Positions 31,430 to 43,069 of a stretch of DNA of 64,000 nt are shown in pieces. The position numbers and the translations under genes were made by a program. Below the pieces are notes generated by a model, which worked only from the letters and a program-made list of their open reading frames with translations, ran no database searches and was not told the origin of the DNA. How positions within the stretch are numbered: position 1 is the stretch's first letter; each line of letters starts with the position of its first letter. Location: assembly GCA_033032865.1 (NCBI GenBank), contig JAWHQI010000049.1:9367501-9431500 (forward strand), in the 5' to 3' direction. The stretch comes from Dactylorhiza incarnata (taxonomy: Eukaryota > Streptophyta > Magnoliopsida > Asparagales > Orchidaceae).

Positions 31430-34400
31430 TATTGATCATTCCCAACTTGTCAGTATTGTTCTGGAAGTTGTCACTGCTTAACCCCATGGTGAAAACATCG
31501 GTCAGTTGATCAAATGAGCTCACAAAAGGAGTACAAATGTTTCCCTTGTCAAGATGATCTTTAATGAAATGCCGTCAACTTCAACATGTTTTGTTTTGTC
31601 ATGTTGTACAGGATTGTGTGCGATACTGATGGTTGCATTGTTGTCGCAGTAGATAGTAACTGGTTTGTTCGCCTGGAGGCCCAAATCTTGAAGAAGGGTC
31701 TTCAACCACAATCCCTCACACACTCCTTTGTACCATAGCCCTATATTCTGCTTCAGCACTTGAGCGTGCAACAACATTCTGTTTCTTGCTCTTCCATGAA
31801 ACCAGGTTCCCTCCCACAAACGAGCAATACTCAGTGGTAGACTTTCTATCATCTTAACTACCGGCCCAATCAGCCTCTGTAAACACCTCAATCTCCAATG
31901 CTTGGTTAGCTTTCAACAGAATCCCTCGTCCTGGTATATGAGCCTGCCAACCAAACGTTGGTATTTCGAAGCATCAACTTTCTCCCCACTAATATCCGCA
32001 TCAATCTTGTGATTAGCTTCAATTGGAGTATCCACGAGTGCACATCCTAGCATCCCAGTCTCATCCAGAAGATCAAGGGTATACTTTCTCTGAAAGATAA
32101 AGATCCCTCGTTGAGATCTCACTACTTCAATTCCCAAGAATTATTTCAGCCTCCCCAGATCCTTGACTTCAAATTCCTCGCCCAGTTGTTTCTTTAAGTG
32201 AATAATCTCCTCCAGGTCATCACCAGTAATGATAATGTCATCCACATATACAATGAGAATAGAAACCTGCACTCCTCTCTTCTTAATAATGAGAGTATGA
32301 TCAGCATGTCCTTGAGTGTAGCCCAGTTGAAGCATGGTCTTGTTAAAACGTCCAAACCACGCTCTCCGAGACTGTTTTAGGCCATAAATGGATTTCTGCA
32401 GACGACAGAACTTCTCATTGGATCCTTCGGTAACAAAGCCAGGAGGAATATTCATGTAGACCTCTTCATCCAGATCACCATGTAAAAACGCATTCTTGAC
32501 ATCGAGTTGTTGTAGCTCCCATCCACGACTAGCAGCACAAGAGAGAAGCACACGAATTGAGTTCATCTTAGCAACAGGGGCAAAGATCTCTTGGTAGTCA
32601 ATGCTTTGAGCCTGGGTATACCCTTGAGCCACCAAGCGAGCTTTGTACCGCTCCACCACCCCATCTTGATTCTGTTTAACCGTGAAGATCCACCGGGACC
32701 CAACTGTTCGCTTCCCATGAGGAAGACTAGCAAGCCGTCATGTTTCATTTTTTTTCCAAGGCACCCAGTTCCTCCTCCATCGCCTGTTTCCACTCAGGTA
32801 TCTGAACAGCCTCCTGTCATGTCTTAGGAATCATAATAGATGAAAGACATGAGATAAAGGCTTTATGGGCCTGAGAGAGGTGAGTATAACAAATATAGTT
32901 GGCAATGGGGTGTTTGGTGCCACCCCTTTTACCAATAAGACGAGCAAGAGGAACATGGAGGTCATCATCTGAATCTGGGGCGAAAACATTCACCAGCACT
33001 GGCGGAACATCCACAGTCTGCACTTGCTCAACAGTCCTAGGACGACGGGTGTATGTGTATAATGTAGGAGGAGTAGAGATGGAAGGAGCCGGAGCAGTAG
33101 ACGGACTATGGGAAGGAGAAATATGAGACGGAGACACGTTAGGAGTGGCAACAATAGGAAGGGGAGAGGCAATTGTCTCGTCACCGTTACTACTCGTCTC
33201 CCCCTGACAAGGAACGTCTCCCCCTGACGAGGACCAAAGTACGACTCCCCCTCACGAAATGTAACATCAACAGTGCAATAGTAGCGGCGAGTCGGAGGGT
33301 GGTAACGCCGATACCCTTTGGTAGTATGAGATTACCCAACGAAAACACATCGGAGGGAACGAGCATCCAGTTTATCCCGATGCGGGGTATGAACGTGGAC
33401 AAAACAGACAGAGCCAAAGATACGAGGGGAAAAATGAGAGGTATGGACGATGTGCTTCTTGGCAAGACAGGAGAGAGGCGTATCATAGGACAGGGTGCGA
33501 GACGGAAGACGGTTGATGAGATGAGCAGCCGTGAGAACTGCATCACCCCAGTAAGATTTGGGAAGGTGCATAGCAAGGAGTAAGCACCGAGCCACCTCCA
33601 GCAAGTGCCTGTTTTTTCGTTCAGTGACACCATTTTAAGTGGAATGTATAATGCCATGATTGGCAAGATAGGCGCCAAACGAGCCTCGATCATCATATTC
33701 TCCACCATTATCACCACGAAACACACTAATTGTACCGCCAAACTGTTGGGCCACCATTTTATGAAAAGACTGAAAAGAAGAAAGCACGTCACTTTTCTTT
33801 TTGAGTAGATAAAGCCACATAGTGTGAGATTGACAATCGATAAACGTAACAAACCATTTATAGCCAGATAACGATAACACCGGGGAAGGACCCCATACAT
33901 CAGAATGAATGACATCAAATGGAAGTAAACTAGTAGCAGACAGATGACTAATACTCTGACGAACATGTTTAAATTGTTCACAAGCATCACAAGAGAATGA
34001 CTGAATTAAACGATGAAAAATAGGAAAGAGTTTAGTAAGATATAAAGCAGAAGGATGGCCAAGGCGCTGATGCCAGCGTCGGATGTCATGGAGGGTCGGA
34101 GATCTGGTGGATGAAAGAGCACTGGGAGAGGTCTGGTCCAGCAAGTACAGTCCGCCAACGTTCCTACCACTGCCAAGCGTCCGCCTCGTATCCAGATCCT
34201 GAACACACAAGTATCCGGAAAAAATGTTACAGAGCAGTTTAACGAGGTAGTCAGGTGAGTAATGGAAAGCAGATTGCGAGGAAAAGATGGGACATGCAAA
34301 ACCGAGGACAAAGATAGATCGGGAGAACAAGCAACAGTCTCTTTACCAGCAATGGCAGAGAGAGCCATTAGCAGCAATAACCTTATCACGACCAGAAAGA

Positions 34401-34663
34401 GGGGTATATGAGGTAAAACCTGAGGCAGAACCAGTCATGTGGTCTGTCGCGCCTGAGTCGATAATCCACTCGGAAAGAGAAGAAGACACAGCATGGGCAC
34501 TGGACAGACCTGAAGTAGCAACAACAGCATGAGAGCCAACAGTAGTAGAGTCGGTCTGGGAGCGCAACATATGGCGGAAGGCCTCTAACTCGACAACCAA
34601 CAGGCCTCCAGAGATGTCCTCCACAACCTCAGTAGAATGCGCAGAATACTAAGTGCGATCACC
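31430..34663 (-). pseudogene. Element B Pol: protease, integrase, RT, RNase H
   Basis: In minus order: protease site W-I-I-D-S-G-A-T-D-H-M (about 34470); the gag-pre-integrase block with H-Q-R-L-G-H and C-x2-C (about 34070-33970); integrase with H-S-D-V-W-G-P and G-D-N-G-G-E-Y; the K-S-Y-W-G-D-A-V segment (33604-33332); RT (32659-32141) with Q-L-D-V-K-N-A-F-L-H-G and Y-V-D-D-I-I-I-T-G; then RNase H ending in K-T-K-H-V (about 31575). Stops and frameshifts lie near 34350, 33630, 32790, 32140 and 31915. Sequence between R-L-I-Y and the A-D-W region is deleted near 31920. Confidence 0.88.
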
Positions 34664-34668
34664 AGATT

Positions 34669-35405
34669 TGTTGATGCCAAATTTGCACCTCCGCGATTGA
34701 CGCTAGGGAAGCGAAGGAAGAGAGGAGGCCGCGAGCTATCGGTTACTATTGACAGAGAAAAGTTAGACCGCTAGCAGCGGTCGAGATCGGACTTCGCCCG
34801 TCACGGCGAATGCCACTCCTGTGACGGGCTTTCCCTTGATTTAAGTGAAGTGGTTACAGCGGGTTACACTGTTAAGCAGGAGAGAAGTCGGCCGGTCAGA
34901 CAAACCGCAAGACAGTAAACTCGAGACCGCAGCTCTAACAAGCGAGCTCCAGGATTCGAGTGTGCGTGTCTTGGGACCATCGTCCGCACCTATTTATAGG
35001 CTCGGGGACCTGCCCGAACGGGCAGGTGCTAAGATAACCACCTGCGCGGGTACAGGAGAATCGGGTAGGGGGTGACGAGATACAGAAGAAGAAATAAAGA
35101 GAAGCCGCGCGGCCTGGCGGCTTGAATGGCGATCTGTGCTGAGCTTGAACTGAGATACCTCGGCTTCGAGAAGGTCGGCAACCCGAGCGGTCTATTAGTT
35201 GAGATCGTGGCTTGCCCTTTGGGACTTAAGCTTTGGTAATCTTCAATCCTTGATGGCGGTCTAGTCTCTGGAGACCGTCTGACTTGTTCTGGCTGAGTCA
35301 AGCGGCTTGTGTATTAAACTTCAATTGCTGAACCAGGTGGCTAGACATGTCAAACCGCCCGGTCTGCTAAAGATGTTGCCTAGGTAGCGATCTTCTGGGT
35401 AAACA
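34669..35405 (-). repeat. 3' LTR of the Tat element
   Basis: 737 bp, TGTTGATG...GGTAAACA on the plus strand. A clear G/A polypurine tract next to it is missing; the adjoining minus-strand sequence is only weakly purine-rich. Confidence 0.92.
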
Positions 35406-35488
35406 TGATCCCGCAGATTTTCAAATTTCGCTGAAATTTCGAAAATGTTTGTTCTAGCCGGAGACCGCGTCGACCTTGCTTCGAAGGC

Positions 35489-35495
35489 TATAAAA
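35489..35495 (+). promoter_or_regulatory. TATA box of antisense gene 1
   Basis: TATAAAA, 84 bp from the inner edge of the LTR and 108 bp before the preferred start ATG at 35597. It reads away from the LTR, against gag-pol. Confidence 0.5.
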
Positions 35496-35596
35496 TGTTC
35501 TGGAGGCTTCCACTTCTATATAATTCTAACGTAACCACGGGTCACTATTCGCCTCTTGCGGTTAGAGTCTTCCGGCTTACTAGTCCTTTGGTTAAG

Positions 35597-37333
35597 ATGG
35601 TCAATCTTATGCTCGAGCTTGAAGATCGCGAGAGAGCCCGCCCGAAAAAGAAGAAGAAGACCCATCGGCCTGAAAAGGCTGATTTAACTGTCACGGTTGC
35701 TTTCGCGGAGAAGTCGGTCGGCCTGGTCCTCCCGGTAACCGGCGAAATGTCGGCTAAAAATGAGGCGGGTTGTTCTAACCCGCCCCCAGCTGATCCGCCG
35801 GCCCCTTCTGACAAGGCGGGCTCTGAAGTTGTCCGCACGGAGACCGCGGGCGGCGGTCCCCTTGATGTGGTGATCACTCCTTTAAAAACCGCTAGAGGCA
35901 AATCATTTGACGTCGAATTCTCCCCCTCCGGGGTCCTTCACCTAAAAGTGGACGACAGAGAGGATGGGGTAGTGAACTCTTCGAGGCCGGGCGAGTTGAG
36001 TACCCCACCGGTGGTGGTCCTGGAGGACGACTCCAGACGGTCTCATCAGGCCGACCCGAAGTTTGTCAAGAAGAGAAAACGGGTTGAGACGACGGCGGGG
36101 CGGATAACTAGGAAGGCTAAGAGGTTGAGGGCCAAGAACCGAGCGACTTCTGAGAAACCTGTTGCGGCTAGCCTCCAGCATAAGGCTCGTGAAAAAGTAG
36201 CCGCCGAACAGCAGGCCACCCCTTCAGACAAACTGGATGATTTGCAACCCAATTCTTCGGCTAGCATGACTGTGAGCGACATTATCAAGGACTTCGACAG
36301 TCTACAAAAGCAAGACAAGCTGCTCAATTCTCCTGAACATATGAATGAAGTCGGTTATCCTGACAAGGATGCGGCTAAACCTAAGGAGGTCGCGCCGGTT
36401 TCAGAAGACCTTATGAAAACTGGGATGCAAATAATGAGGGTGAAAGATGAGAAGATAATGCAGTCTCTGGACAAACCGCAGCCGGTCAATCCCCTTGCCA
36501 GAGGTAAAGAAGTCGCGGCCTATCATCCTGTCCGTTTTTTCAAAACACGGTCTCGGAAAAAGCCAAATGGCCTGATTTTGAATCCGCCCCCAAGCTTTTT
36601 CCTACCCGTGGCTCAAACTTCTGCTGTTAAGCGGAGACAAAATGAGCGACTATGGAAAGAGCAACATCAAAGGATGGATCCTGGGCGATCAAAGCGACCT
36701 GTGTATTCAGGCATTAATCTTGCAGTATTCTATGTTTAGTTGTTTGCTTCTGACAGTGCTAACCATGCTTGCTCTACTGTAGATAATCCAGATCAGGCTA
36801 TGAAGTCGGGCGACCTCACGGCCAGCCTTTCTCCATTACCCCCACCAGCGCCAAGTCTTCGAACAGACCTGAATACCGGAGGGAAGGAGCTAGACGACTT
36901 CCAGGGCCTCCTTGATGTTCTGAAGCAGCAAGTGAAAGATCTTGAAGACCGGGAGGAGACCGTGCGGGTTAAAGAAGCTGACATGCGGACTGCGCTGGAA
37001 GCTGAGAAGAAGGAGAGGCTGGAGAAGGAAAGAATGCTGCAGGAACAAAATACCGCTTTGACCGTTCGGCTCGAGAGAGGGAGAAAAGAAATCCGGAAGC
37101 TCGAAGAGGACTGCAAATATTACAGGGAGAAGTATCTGCATCTGACAACGGAAGTTGGACGGAGCCGACGACCTTATAACATGACTGATGATGGACGGCG
37201 TGGGTCAAACGGCCAGGCTGCTGGGGAGACCTCAGTTCTCCCAGCTGCCAGGAAGGTCGACCCTGTTGCTAATACGGGTGAGACCGCTGCGGCCTTGCCT
37301 GCTCGCATGATTCCAGCCGCGCGAGTAGAGTGA
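35597..37333 (+). CDS. Antisense gene 1 of the Tat element: NLS and coiled-coil protein
   Basis: Not a known enzyme. The frame is open from 35495, but that ATG overlaps the TATA box, so ATG 35597 (M-V-N-L-M-L-E-L-E-D-R-E) is preferred. It encodes a run of Lys (R-P-K-K-K-K-K-T-H-R-P) like a nuclear signal, a long acidic, low-complexity middle, a second basic cluster (K-K-R-K-R-V-E), and, after 36783, a heptad-like coiled coil rich in Glu/Lys/Arg (36900-37140). A TAG at 36737-36739 interrupts the frame; TTG-CAG and CTACTGTAG signals around it suggest a short intron, but exact borders could not be fitted. Antisense ORFs are known in Tat elements; their role is unknown. Confidence 0.6.
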
Positions 37334-37492
37334 GATGCCGCTCGGCTTCACAGTATTATCAACAATCTCCATCATAATCTTAATCAGATGTATGGTACTA
37401 TCCTTTAAGTCGGTGATCAAGTCGCACGACTTCACCGGGAAGATGCTCCTCCAGACCACCGTCAGCCATGAACTGCTTGTTTAAGAACAGTG

Positions 37493-38852
37493 TGTTGGAG
37501 CTTGCTTTCCGCATCTCTTGGTTTGAGAATAACAAATACCATGATGTATTTGATCTACTCTTTTGTGTGTTTATAGTGTACAGGTGATACATGTTAAATA
37601 AAGAAACACGTCCTCGTTCATGGATCAAAAAGACAAAATGACGAGTTTTGTATGTTAAACTTCAAACGGCAATAACTTTCAATCCAGGAAGAGTTACGGA
37701 ACGTGCCACCCCATTTCGGAGATGAGAACGACTCCATCTACAGTCTGGAGAAGTTTCGGACGGCAAAAATGAAGAGGAGCTATCGGATTTCCGACAGCAG
37801 TACCGGATTTCCGACAGCTAGCTAACGGATTTCCGACAACTAGCTAACGGATTTCCGACAGTGCACGATCTTCCCGTAACTCTACGACGTGCAGCAGTTA
37901 CGCAAGCTAACGGATATCCGATAGTGCTATCGGATATTCGACAGCCCACGTCTCAACCACGACCTCCACTTCGCGCAGAAACTTCGAATTAGTGGGACAC
38001 GTGGCAGCCTCTGGAGATAACGGATTTCCGATAGCTAGCTAACGGAAATCCGACAGGTCTCTTTTATTAAAAGGGTTCAGAACTTCGTGGATTTCAAGCT
38101 TTGAAGATTCTAAGTTCCTTCCTGAGTGGATACGAACCAGAGAGCTCCAGAACCTCAAGAACTCTCATTTGTGCTGAGAAGGTTTGAAATTGAAGACGAG
38201 ATCGGACGCGCTTCTACATCAACGATCATCTCGAGGCTTCAACCTTCCTTTCAGAGATCTGAATTTCTAGTGAGTTCTTATTTTATCTTGTATTTTCATT
38301 TATATACATTTTACTTTGCATTGGTAGGGAAAATCGCTTCCTTGTGCGGAGCGTCTAAGTCCTTGCGTGGCTTAGGGGAAAATCGCTTCCTTGTGCGGAG
38401 CGTCCAAGTCCTTGCGTGGCTTGGTGGGAAATCGTGGCCTTGTGTGCTACGTCTAGATTTTGGGAAGATCTAGAGGATAGGCTTGGGCTTGGTCTAGGGA
38501 AAGACAAGTGATAGCCTTCCGATCCTTGGGAGAAGGATTGGTAAACAAAAATTGTTAAAAGTTTATTATCTTATTTATGCCTTGATCTTAAGCATTGTTA
38601 AGATCATTTTTATTGTATGAGAATTTCTTGATTAAAATATTATGTCTTTTCTTTAATTACAAATTTGGTTGCTTAATCTTTAACTTAGAAATTTGTGTTT
38701 GATCTAATTTAAAATTTTCATAGTTTGTAAATTTTTATAAGTGATTTTTAGAAAAGCAAAATTTATTTTAAAAATTCTTAAGTAAAAAATCATAATTTAA
38801 AAAGGCCCTTATTCACCCCCCCCCCCCTCTAAGGGCGCCACAAGATCCAACA
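37493..38852 (+). mobile_element. Solo LTR, family L, nested in the Tat element
   Basis: 1360 bp, TGTTGGA...TCCAACA, with perfect target duplication CAGTG (37488-37492 and 38853-38857). No internal sequence. Near 37780-38060 it carries six to eight copies of a CGGATTTCCGACA-type palindrome, several as CTAGCTAACGGATTTCCGAC. It lies between the two antisense genes and interrupts the DNA upstream of the second one. Confidence 0.9.
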
Positions 38853-38857
38853 CAGTG

Positions 38858-39310
38858 TCTGTAATAATATTCTTTTATTCGGTCATTTGGACAACTTAAA
38901 CATCGACTGCTTGTTTTAACGTCATTTAATATTTGTGATATCTGAATTGTTCTGTAGACTGTGCGGCTTGATCTGCGAATCCATGATTTCTGCCTTGGAG
39001 TGTTAAGAACGTTTGGATATTTACAAGCCGTGCGACTTGTTGTTGAGTGCTTACGGTTTCTGCCATTGAACAAAGAATATTTTTCGATGCCTTTGAACTG
39101 ATCTTCAAGCCGTGCAGCTTAAATTGTTGTTTGTGATTTGCTGCTTGTAGAATAACATGATTTATGCAGATGGAACTGGCCGCGCGGTTAAGTTAGTTAG
39201 TCGCGATTTTTCCTTTACCGAACTTTGAATGCTTTGAACGTACAGGTTCTGACCGTGCGGTTACGTTTACTAGCCGCGATTTGATTTTGCTAAATGCAGG
39301 TCATTGGCTC
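38858..39310. other. Promoter-side spacer of antisense gene 2
   Basis: No frame of note. Words such as GCCGTGCGGCTT and AGCCGCGATTT recur, matching the composition of the Tat element, and the TATA box follows at 39311. Confidence 0.4.
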
Positions 39311-39318
39311 TATAAGTA
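39311..39318 (+). promoter_or_regulatory. TATA box of antisense gene 2
   Basis: TATAAGTA, 45 bp before the ATG at 39356. A start about 30 bp downstream would give a very short leader. Confidence 0.5.
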
Positions 39319-39355
39319 GCAGCTCTCCCGAAGACTTATTCAACACAAATTCCAG

Positions 39356-41214
39356 ATGCGGGCTAAGAGCAAGTCGCAGCGGCCTGAAAAGATGACTGTC
39401 AAGCGGACTGATGCAGCCTTGGCCTTTCACTCTGCCGACCACAAAGAATGTCGTCTGACCAAGGCAGAGTTAGACGACTTTGTTGAAAAACATATGGCCG
39501 AGAGTTCTCTACTCACGCGGCTTCCACTCCGTGACGAGCGGATAAACTCTTCCACCTTTAATCAAATCGCAATCTCAATTGACCACTTCGAGTGCGGCTT
39601 CAAACTTCCACTGCCTATTGAAGTCGCCACGGTCTTCGATCATTATGGGGTTGTTCCCGGGCAGCTTCCCCCAAATTCAATAGCGGCCATCTTTAGTTTT
39701 GTTTCTTATTTGTGGTCTGAGAGAGTCCGCTTCTTAATGAATTTGTTCAGGAAAATCTTCTCAGTGCGGGCTATTCCAGACGCAGAAACGAACATTTTCA
39801 TGGGTCATCTGTACTTTGGCTGCAGGGGGTTGAAGATGGTCAACCTGGCGAACAAGGTAGCGAACTGGTCGGAGAGGTACCTAATCTTCGAAGGCCAGCT
39901 CGGCTTGTTGCAAGTTAACCCGCAGGTGCGGGCGGAGGAGGCTTTCCAAAAAGTTGATGTTAACGAGATGAGTTGAAGACCTACTTGCTCCTTAAGACCG
40001 AGCGGCTTAATGTAGGTTACTACGTTCCGCTGCTCTCAGAATTGGGAGATATCCAGCCTGAAGATAGTAAGTCTTTCACAATCCGCCATCTTTATCCACG
40101 CGGCTTTTGGTATTGACATTTTACTTATGTTTTGCAGCTGCTGTTATCGTCCCAAAGAACAAACCGATCAGCCCGGCCGGTTTGATTCTGACCCAGAGGG
40201 AGAAGAGGCAGAGGCTGAGCAAGAACAAGTCGTTGGTGTCTGATGAGGAGGATTCGGCTTCTTCTGGCGATTACTCTTCCCTCCACTCTTTCGGAAATGT
40301 GAAGGACTTGCGAGGTCGCCCGACCTTGAGATGGCACCCAGGTGGTGACTGCGTTCAAGTTTCCACCGCGCTCCCCCATTGGGGAAATGATAAATCTGGC
40401 CGCCACGCGGAAGCCGCCGGTATGGCTCTGTATGGCCGGCGAAACTTCAGGAAGTTGAGGAAAGTCCCCGAGGAAGAGCTCGCGCGGCTAGCCTAGCCGC
40501 GCGGGTTAGCGCAAGGAGCTTCGTCACTAACCACTTCATGGGCATGACCTTCAAGAGATTGATTAAGGAAAATAATCATCTGGAGAAGGAAAATGCCGAA
40601 CTGAAGGAAGAAGTCGCACGGCTAAAAGAGGCGGAGTTGGTAAGTTATCACCTTGTTAGTCGATTCCCATATTACTCAAACCGGGTGGTCTAACCTTTGT
40701 TCTTTTTGGCAGAAAAAGTATGACATTAAAGATCCGGTCTTCCAAGATGAGCTTTTCCCTCATATCGCCGAGGGAATTGATGGTGCCTTTGACCGCATGA
40801 GGGAGCTTGGCGGCTTCGCTCCGGGTTTCGAAGGGTTCACATTCTCGGATGCCTATCCAACTTTACAAAAGAAATTGAATAAGATTAGGCGCAAGGGTAA
40901 AGGAAAAAAACAAAGCCGAGGGAAGCAGCTCGGAAGAGGAAAGTGATGATGAAGAAGAGGAGGGGGAAGGCGTGGAGGAAGATAAGAAGGCCGCAGCGGC
41001 TGATGACGAGAAGGAAGACATCTCGAGTTCAGAGACCGCTGATTCTGGGGAAGAGACCGCACGGTCTAATCGCCGAAGATCGGGCGGCTCGAGCGGCTCA
41101 AGCAGCAGTTCGTTAAGCTCTTCATCAGGTATCAGATATTCGCCTGACATCAACATAGATGCTAGCGAAGATTTGAGTTCCACTGCGCCCAAGAAGCTCA
41201 AACCGGGCGAGTAG
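39356..41214 (+). pseudogene. Antisense gene 2 of the Tat element: PF04195-like protein
   Basis: From ATG 39356 a basic N-terminus leads into a domain with L-P-L-P-I-E-V, F-D-H-Y-G-V-V-P-G-Q-L-P-P-N-S and then a Trp/Phe-rich helix (39590-39800). This is the signature of Pfam PF04195 (putative gypsy type transposon), a family of unknown function tied to these elements. Two introns have good borders: 40067-40137 (GTAAGT...TTTGCAG) and 40640-40712 (GTAAGT...TTGGCAG). Between them lies a coiled coil (40560-40640). The last exon ends in an acidic, Ser-rich tail. Frameshifts near 39965, 40480 and 40905 disrupt it. It was once a spliced gene read against gag-pol. Confidence 0.7.
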
Positions 41215-42305
41215 TTATTTTGTACTTTTTTCATTTTATATCCGACGGCTCAAATCTGTTAGCCGATCGGTCTGGATTTTTGTAAATACTTCTTAAGAAT
41301 GAATGAAAAAGTTTACCTGTTCAGCTGTCTGTCTTTGAGACTTACATGTGAATGTTATTGTGTAGCAATTATTCGCTTTGATCTTTCCTTCAATTAACCA
41401 GCCAGAGTATTAAGCTGTGCGGTCTGATTTTAATCTGAGCGGTCAAAAGTTCAAGCTCTGTGAGAATCTATAAATAAGTAGCTGCCCGATTACTATTGAA
41501 TGCTACCCGGACAGTCTATCTCTTCTGGGATCGATTCAGTGAATAAACCACAGCTAGAAACCGGAGATCGACGCCGACCATAACTCTAAACCGCTAGTCA
41601 TAATAGATGAATCCCAATCGTGAGTTGTGCGGTTTGAATATATCCCGGGCGGCTAGTAATCAGAGTCGAGCAATATTTATCATAATGATCATTGAGATAT
41701 GCGATCAGTTCTCAACCCGAGCGACCAATAATTTGGATTCCTTTTTCTGAAGTTTTTAAACATTCTCACAAGTATAAGTCAATAAGTTCGCTGCGGTCAG
41801 TATATAGTCTGGGCGACCAATAATTAGTAGTTGAGCAATATTCATCCTTGCAAGAATAACCCATGGTTGATTCCTTGTAGATGGTTTGAATCTAACCGAA
41901 CGAATAATACTATGTTATAAACTGATGAATGTCCACAAGCTGATAGAATTAATTATAAACCGACTGTGGAAACCGATCGGTCAATATTATGATTGATAAC
42001 CTGTTAGAAACACTGTCTTATGGCATTCTGTAATAACCCGCTTTCTAGCTTTTTACGGCTAGATTTATTCTTACCGATCGGTTAGTACATTAAGTCGTTG
42101 TTTATTCAAGCCGATCGGCTTAATGAGTTAGAACCGCCTGAAAAAACGCACATCATGCTGGTTTCAACTGTTTATCTTAAGCTGGTCGGCTTAATAGTTT
42201 AAATCGCCTGGTCTTTAAGACACCTGTTAAATCCTGCTTTCTCCTATATGGCCAAGAAGGACCACAAGAGAAAAAGTAATTTCCTGTGAAAAAAGTAAAA
42301 TAATT
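41215..42305. other. Non-coding Tat region rich in CCGATCGG-type words
   Basis: No frame. Palindromic words such as GCCGATCGGC and ACCGATCGGT recur, together with GCGGTCTG and GGGCGGCTAG. A plus-strand TATAAATA lies at 41469-41476. The words also occur in the LTRs and antisense genes, giving the whole element a distinct base signature. Confidence 0.5.
41469..41476 (+). promoter_or_regulatory. TATA-like box downstream of the second antisense gene
   Basis: TATAAATA followed by AGTAGCTGCCCG, like the TATAAGTAGCAGCTCTCCCG that precedes the second antisense gene at 39311. It may be a duplicated promoter that has lost its gene. Confidence 0.4.
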
Positions 42306-42660
42306 ACAGGCTCAGATGACCAAGTGGGCAGGTGCGCTTAGGTAGCAGCATTGCTTTCCTCAAGTGATCATAAGAGTTGTAGAGATTTCGATAACTCAAC
42401 TGCTCTCCAGCCTAGGGTTACAAGCCGAGTTGATCAATTGGGCAGGTGGGCCTAGGCGGCGAACATTGTTTTCCTCAGAGAAATCAACTCAGTTGTGGGT
42501 CCCCTGTAGGCTCCGCTCGAGAATTCCTTTAAGAGTATTCGATGGTCACAGGCTAAGATGATCAGTTGGGCAGGTGTGGTTATGCCGCGGGGGCTTTACC
42601 GACATTGCTTTCCTCAGAAAGATCATCAAAGCTGTAATTATATCCTTTTCGGGGCACGAT
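42306..42660 (+). repeat. Three tandem repeats with stem-loop arms in the Tat 3' region
   Basis: Units start at 42306, 42420 and 42548 with ACA(G/A)GC. They share TGGGCAGGTG and ATTG(C/T)TTTCCTCA. In unit 2 this core is flanked by GAGTTGAT (42427-42434) and ATCAACTC (42483-42490). In unit 3 it is flanked by GATGATC (42557-42563) and GATCATC (42621-42627). In unit 1 the arms are ATGACC and GATCAT with one mismatch. Tandem repeats between integrase and the 3' LTR are known in Tat/Ogre elements. Confidence 0.8.
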
Positions 42661-43069
42661 AGAGCTAACAGTCACCTGGACCTCCCTTGATGCAGAGGTG
42701 TGTTAGATACCGGCCGGGATCCAAGACTCTGAAGACCACCGCACGGGAATTGGCAAGCTTCCACTACACGTGTGCGAAAACTCCCCGCTACACGTGATCT
42801 TCATGGTTTTACGGTAATGACTACAATCCGAGGGGGTTCAAGCAGAACTTGGCGATGTCTCCAAGGTCCAGTGAGGGATACAAAAAATGCAAGAAGTCAC
42901 CAGAGAAGGAAAAATGTCAGTATAGGGCTTCTCGTTGAATATCCAAAAATGTAAGTAATGAAAGAACATTTAAGGGTAGAATCGTTTAAGATCGTCACCG
43001 CTCCAGGTGCGTGAGATGTCTTCTCCATCACTTGTCTGAAGGCGGTAAGCCTCATTCTTCAATTTCTCC

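Noticed and set aside
37493..38852. L-family sequence as part of antisense gene 1 or 2
   Set aside because: The perfect CAGTG duplication and match to 9417-10705 show that it is an inserted solo LTR.
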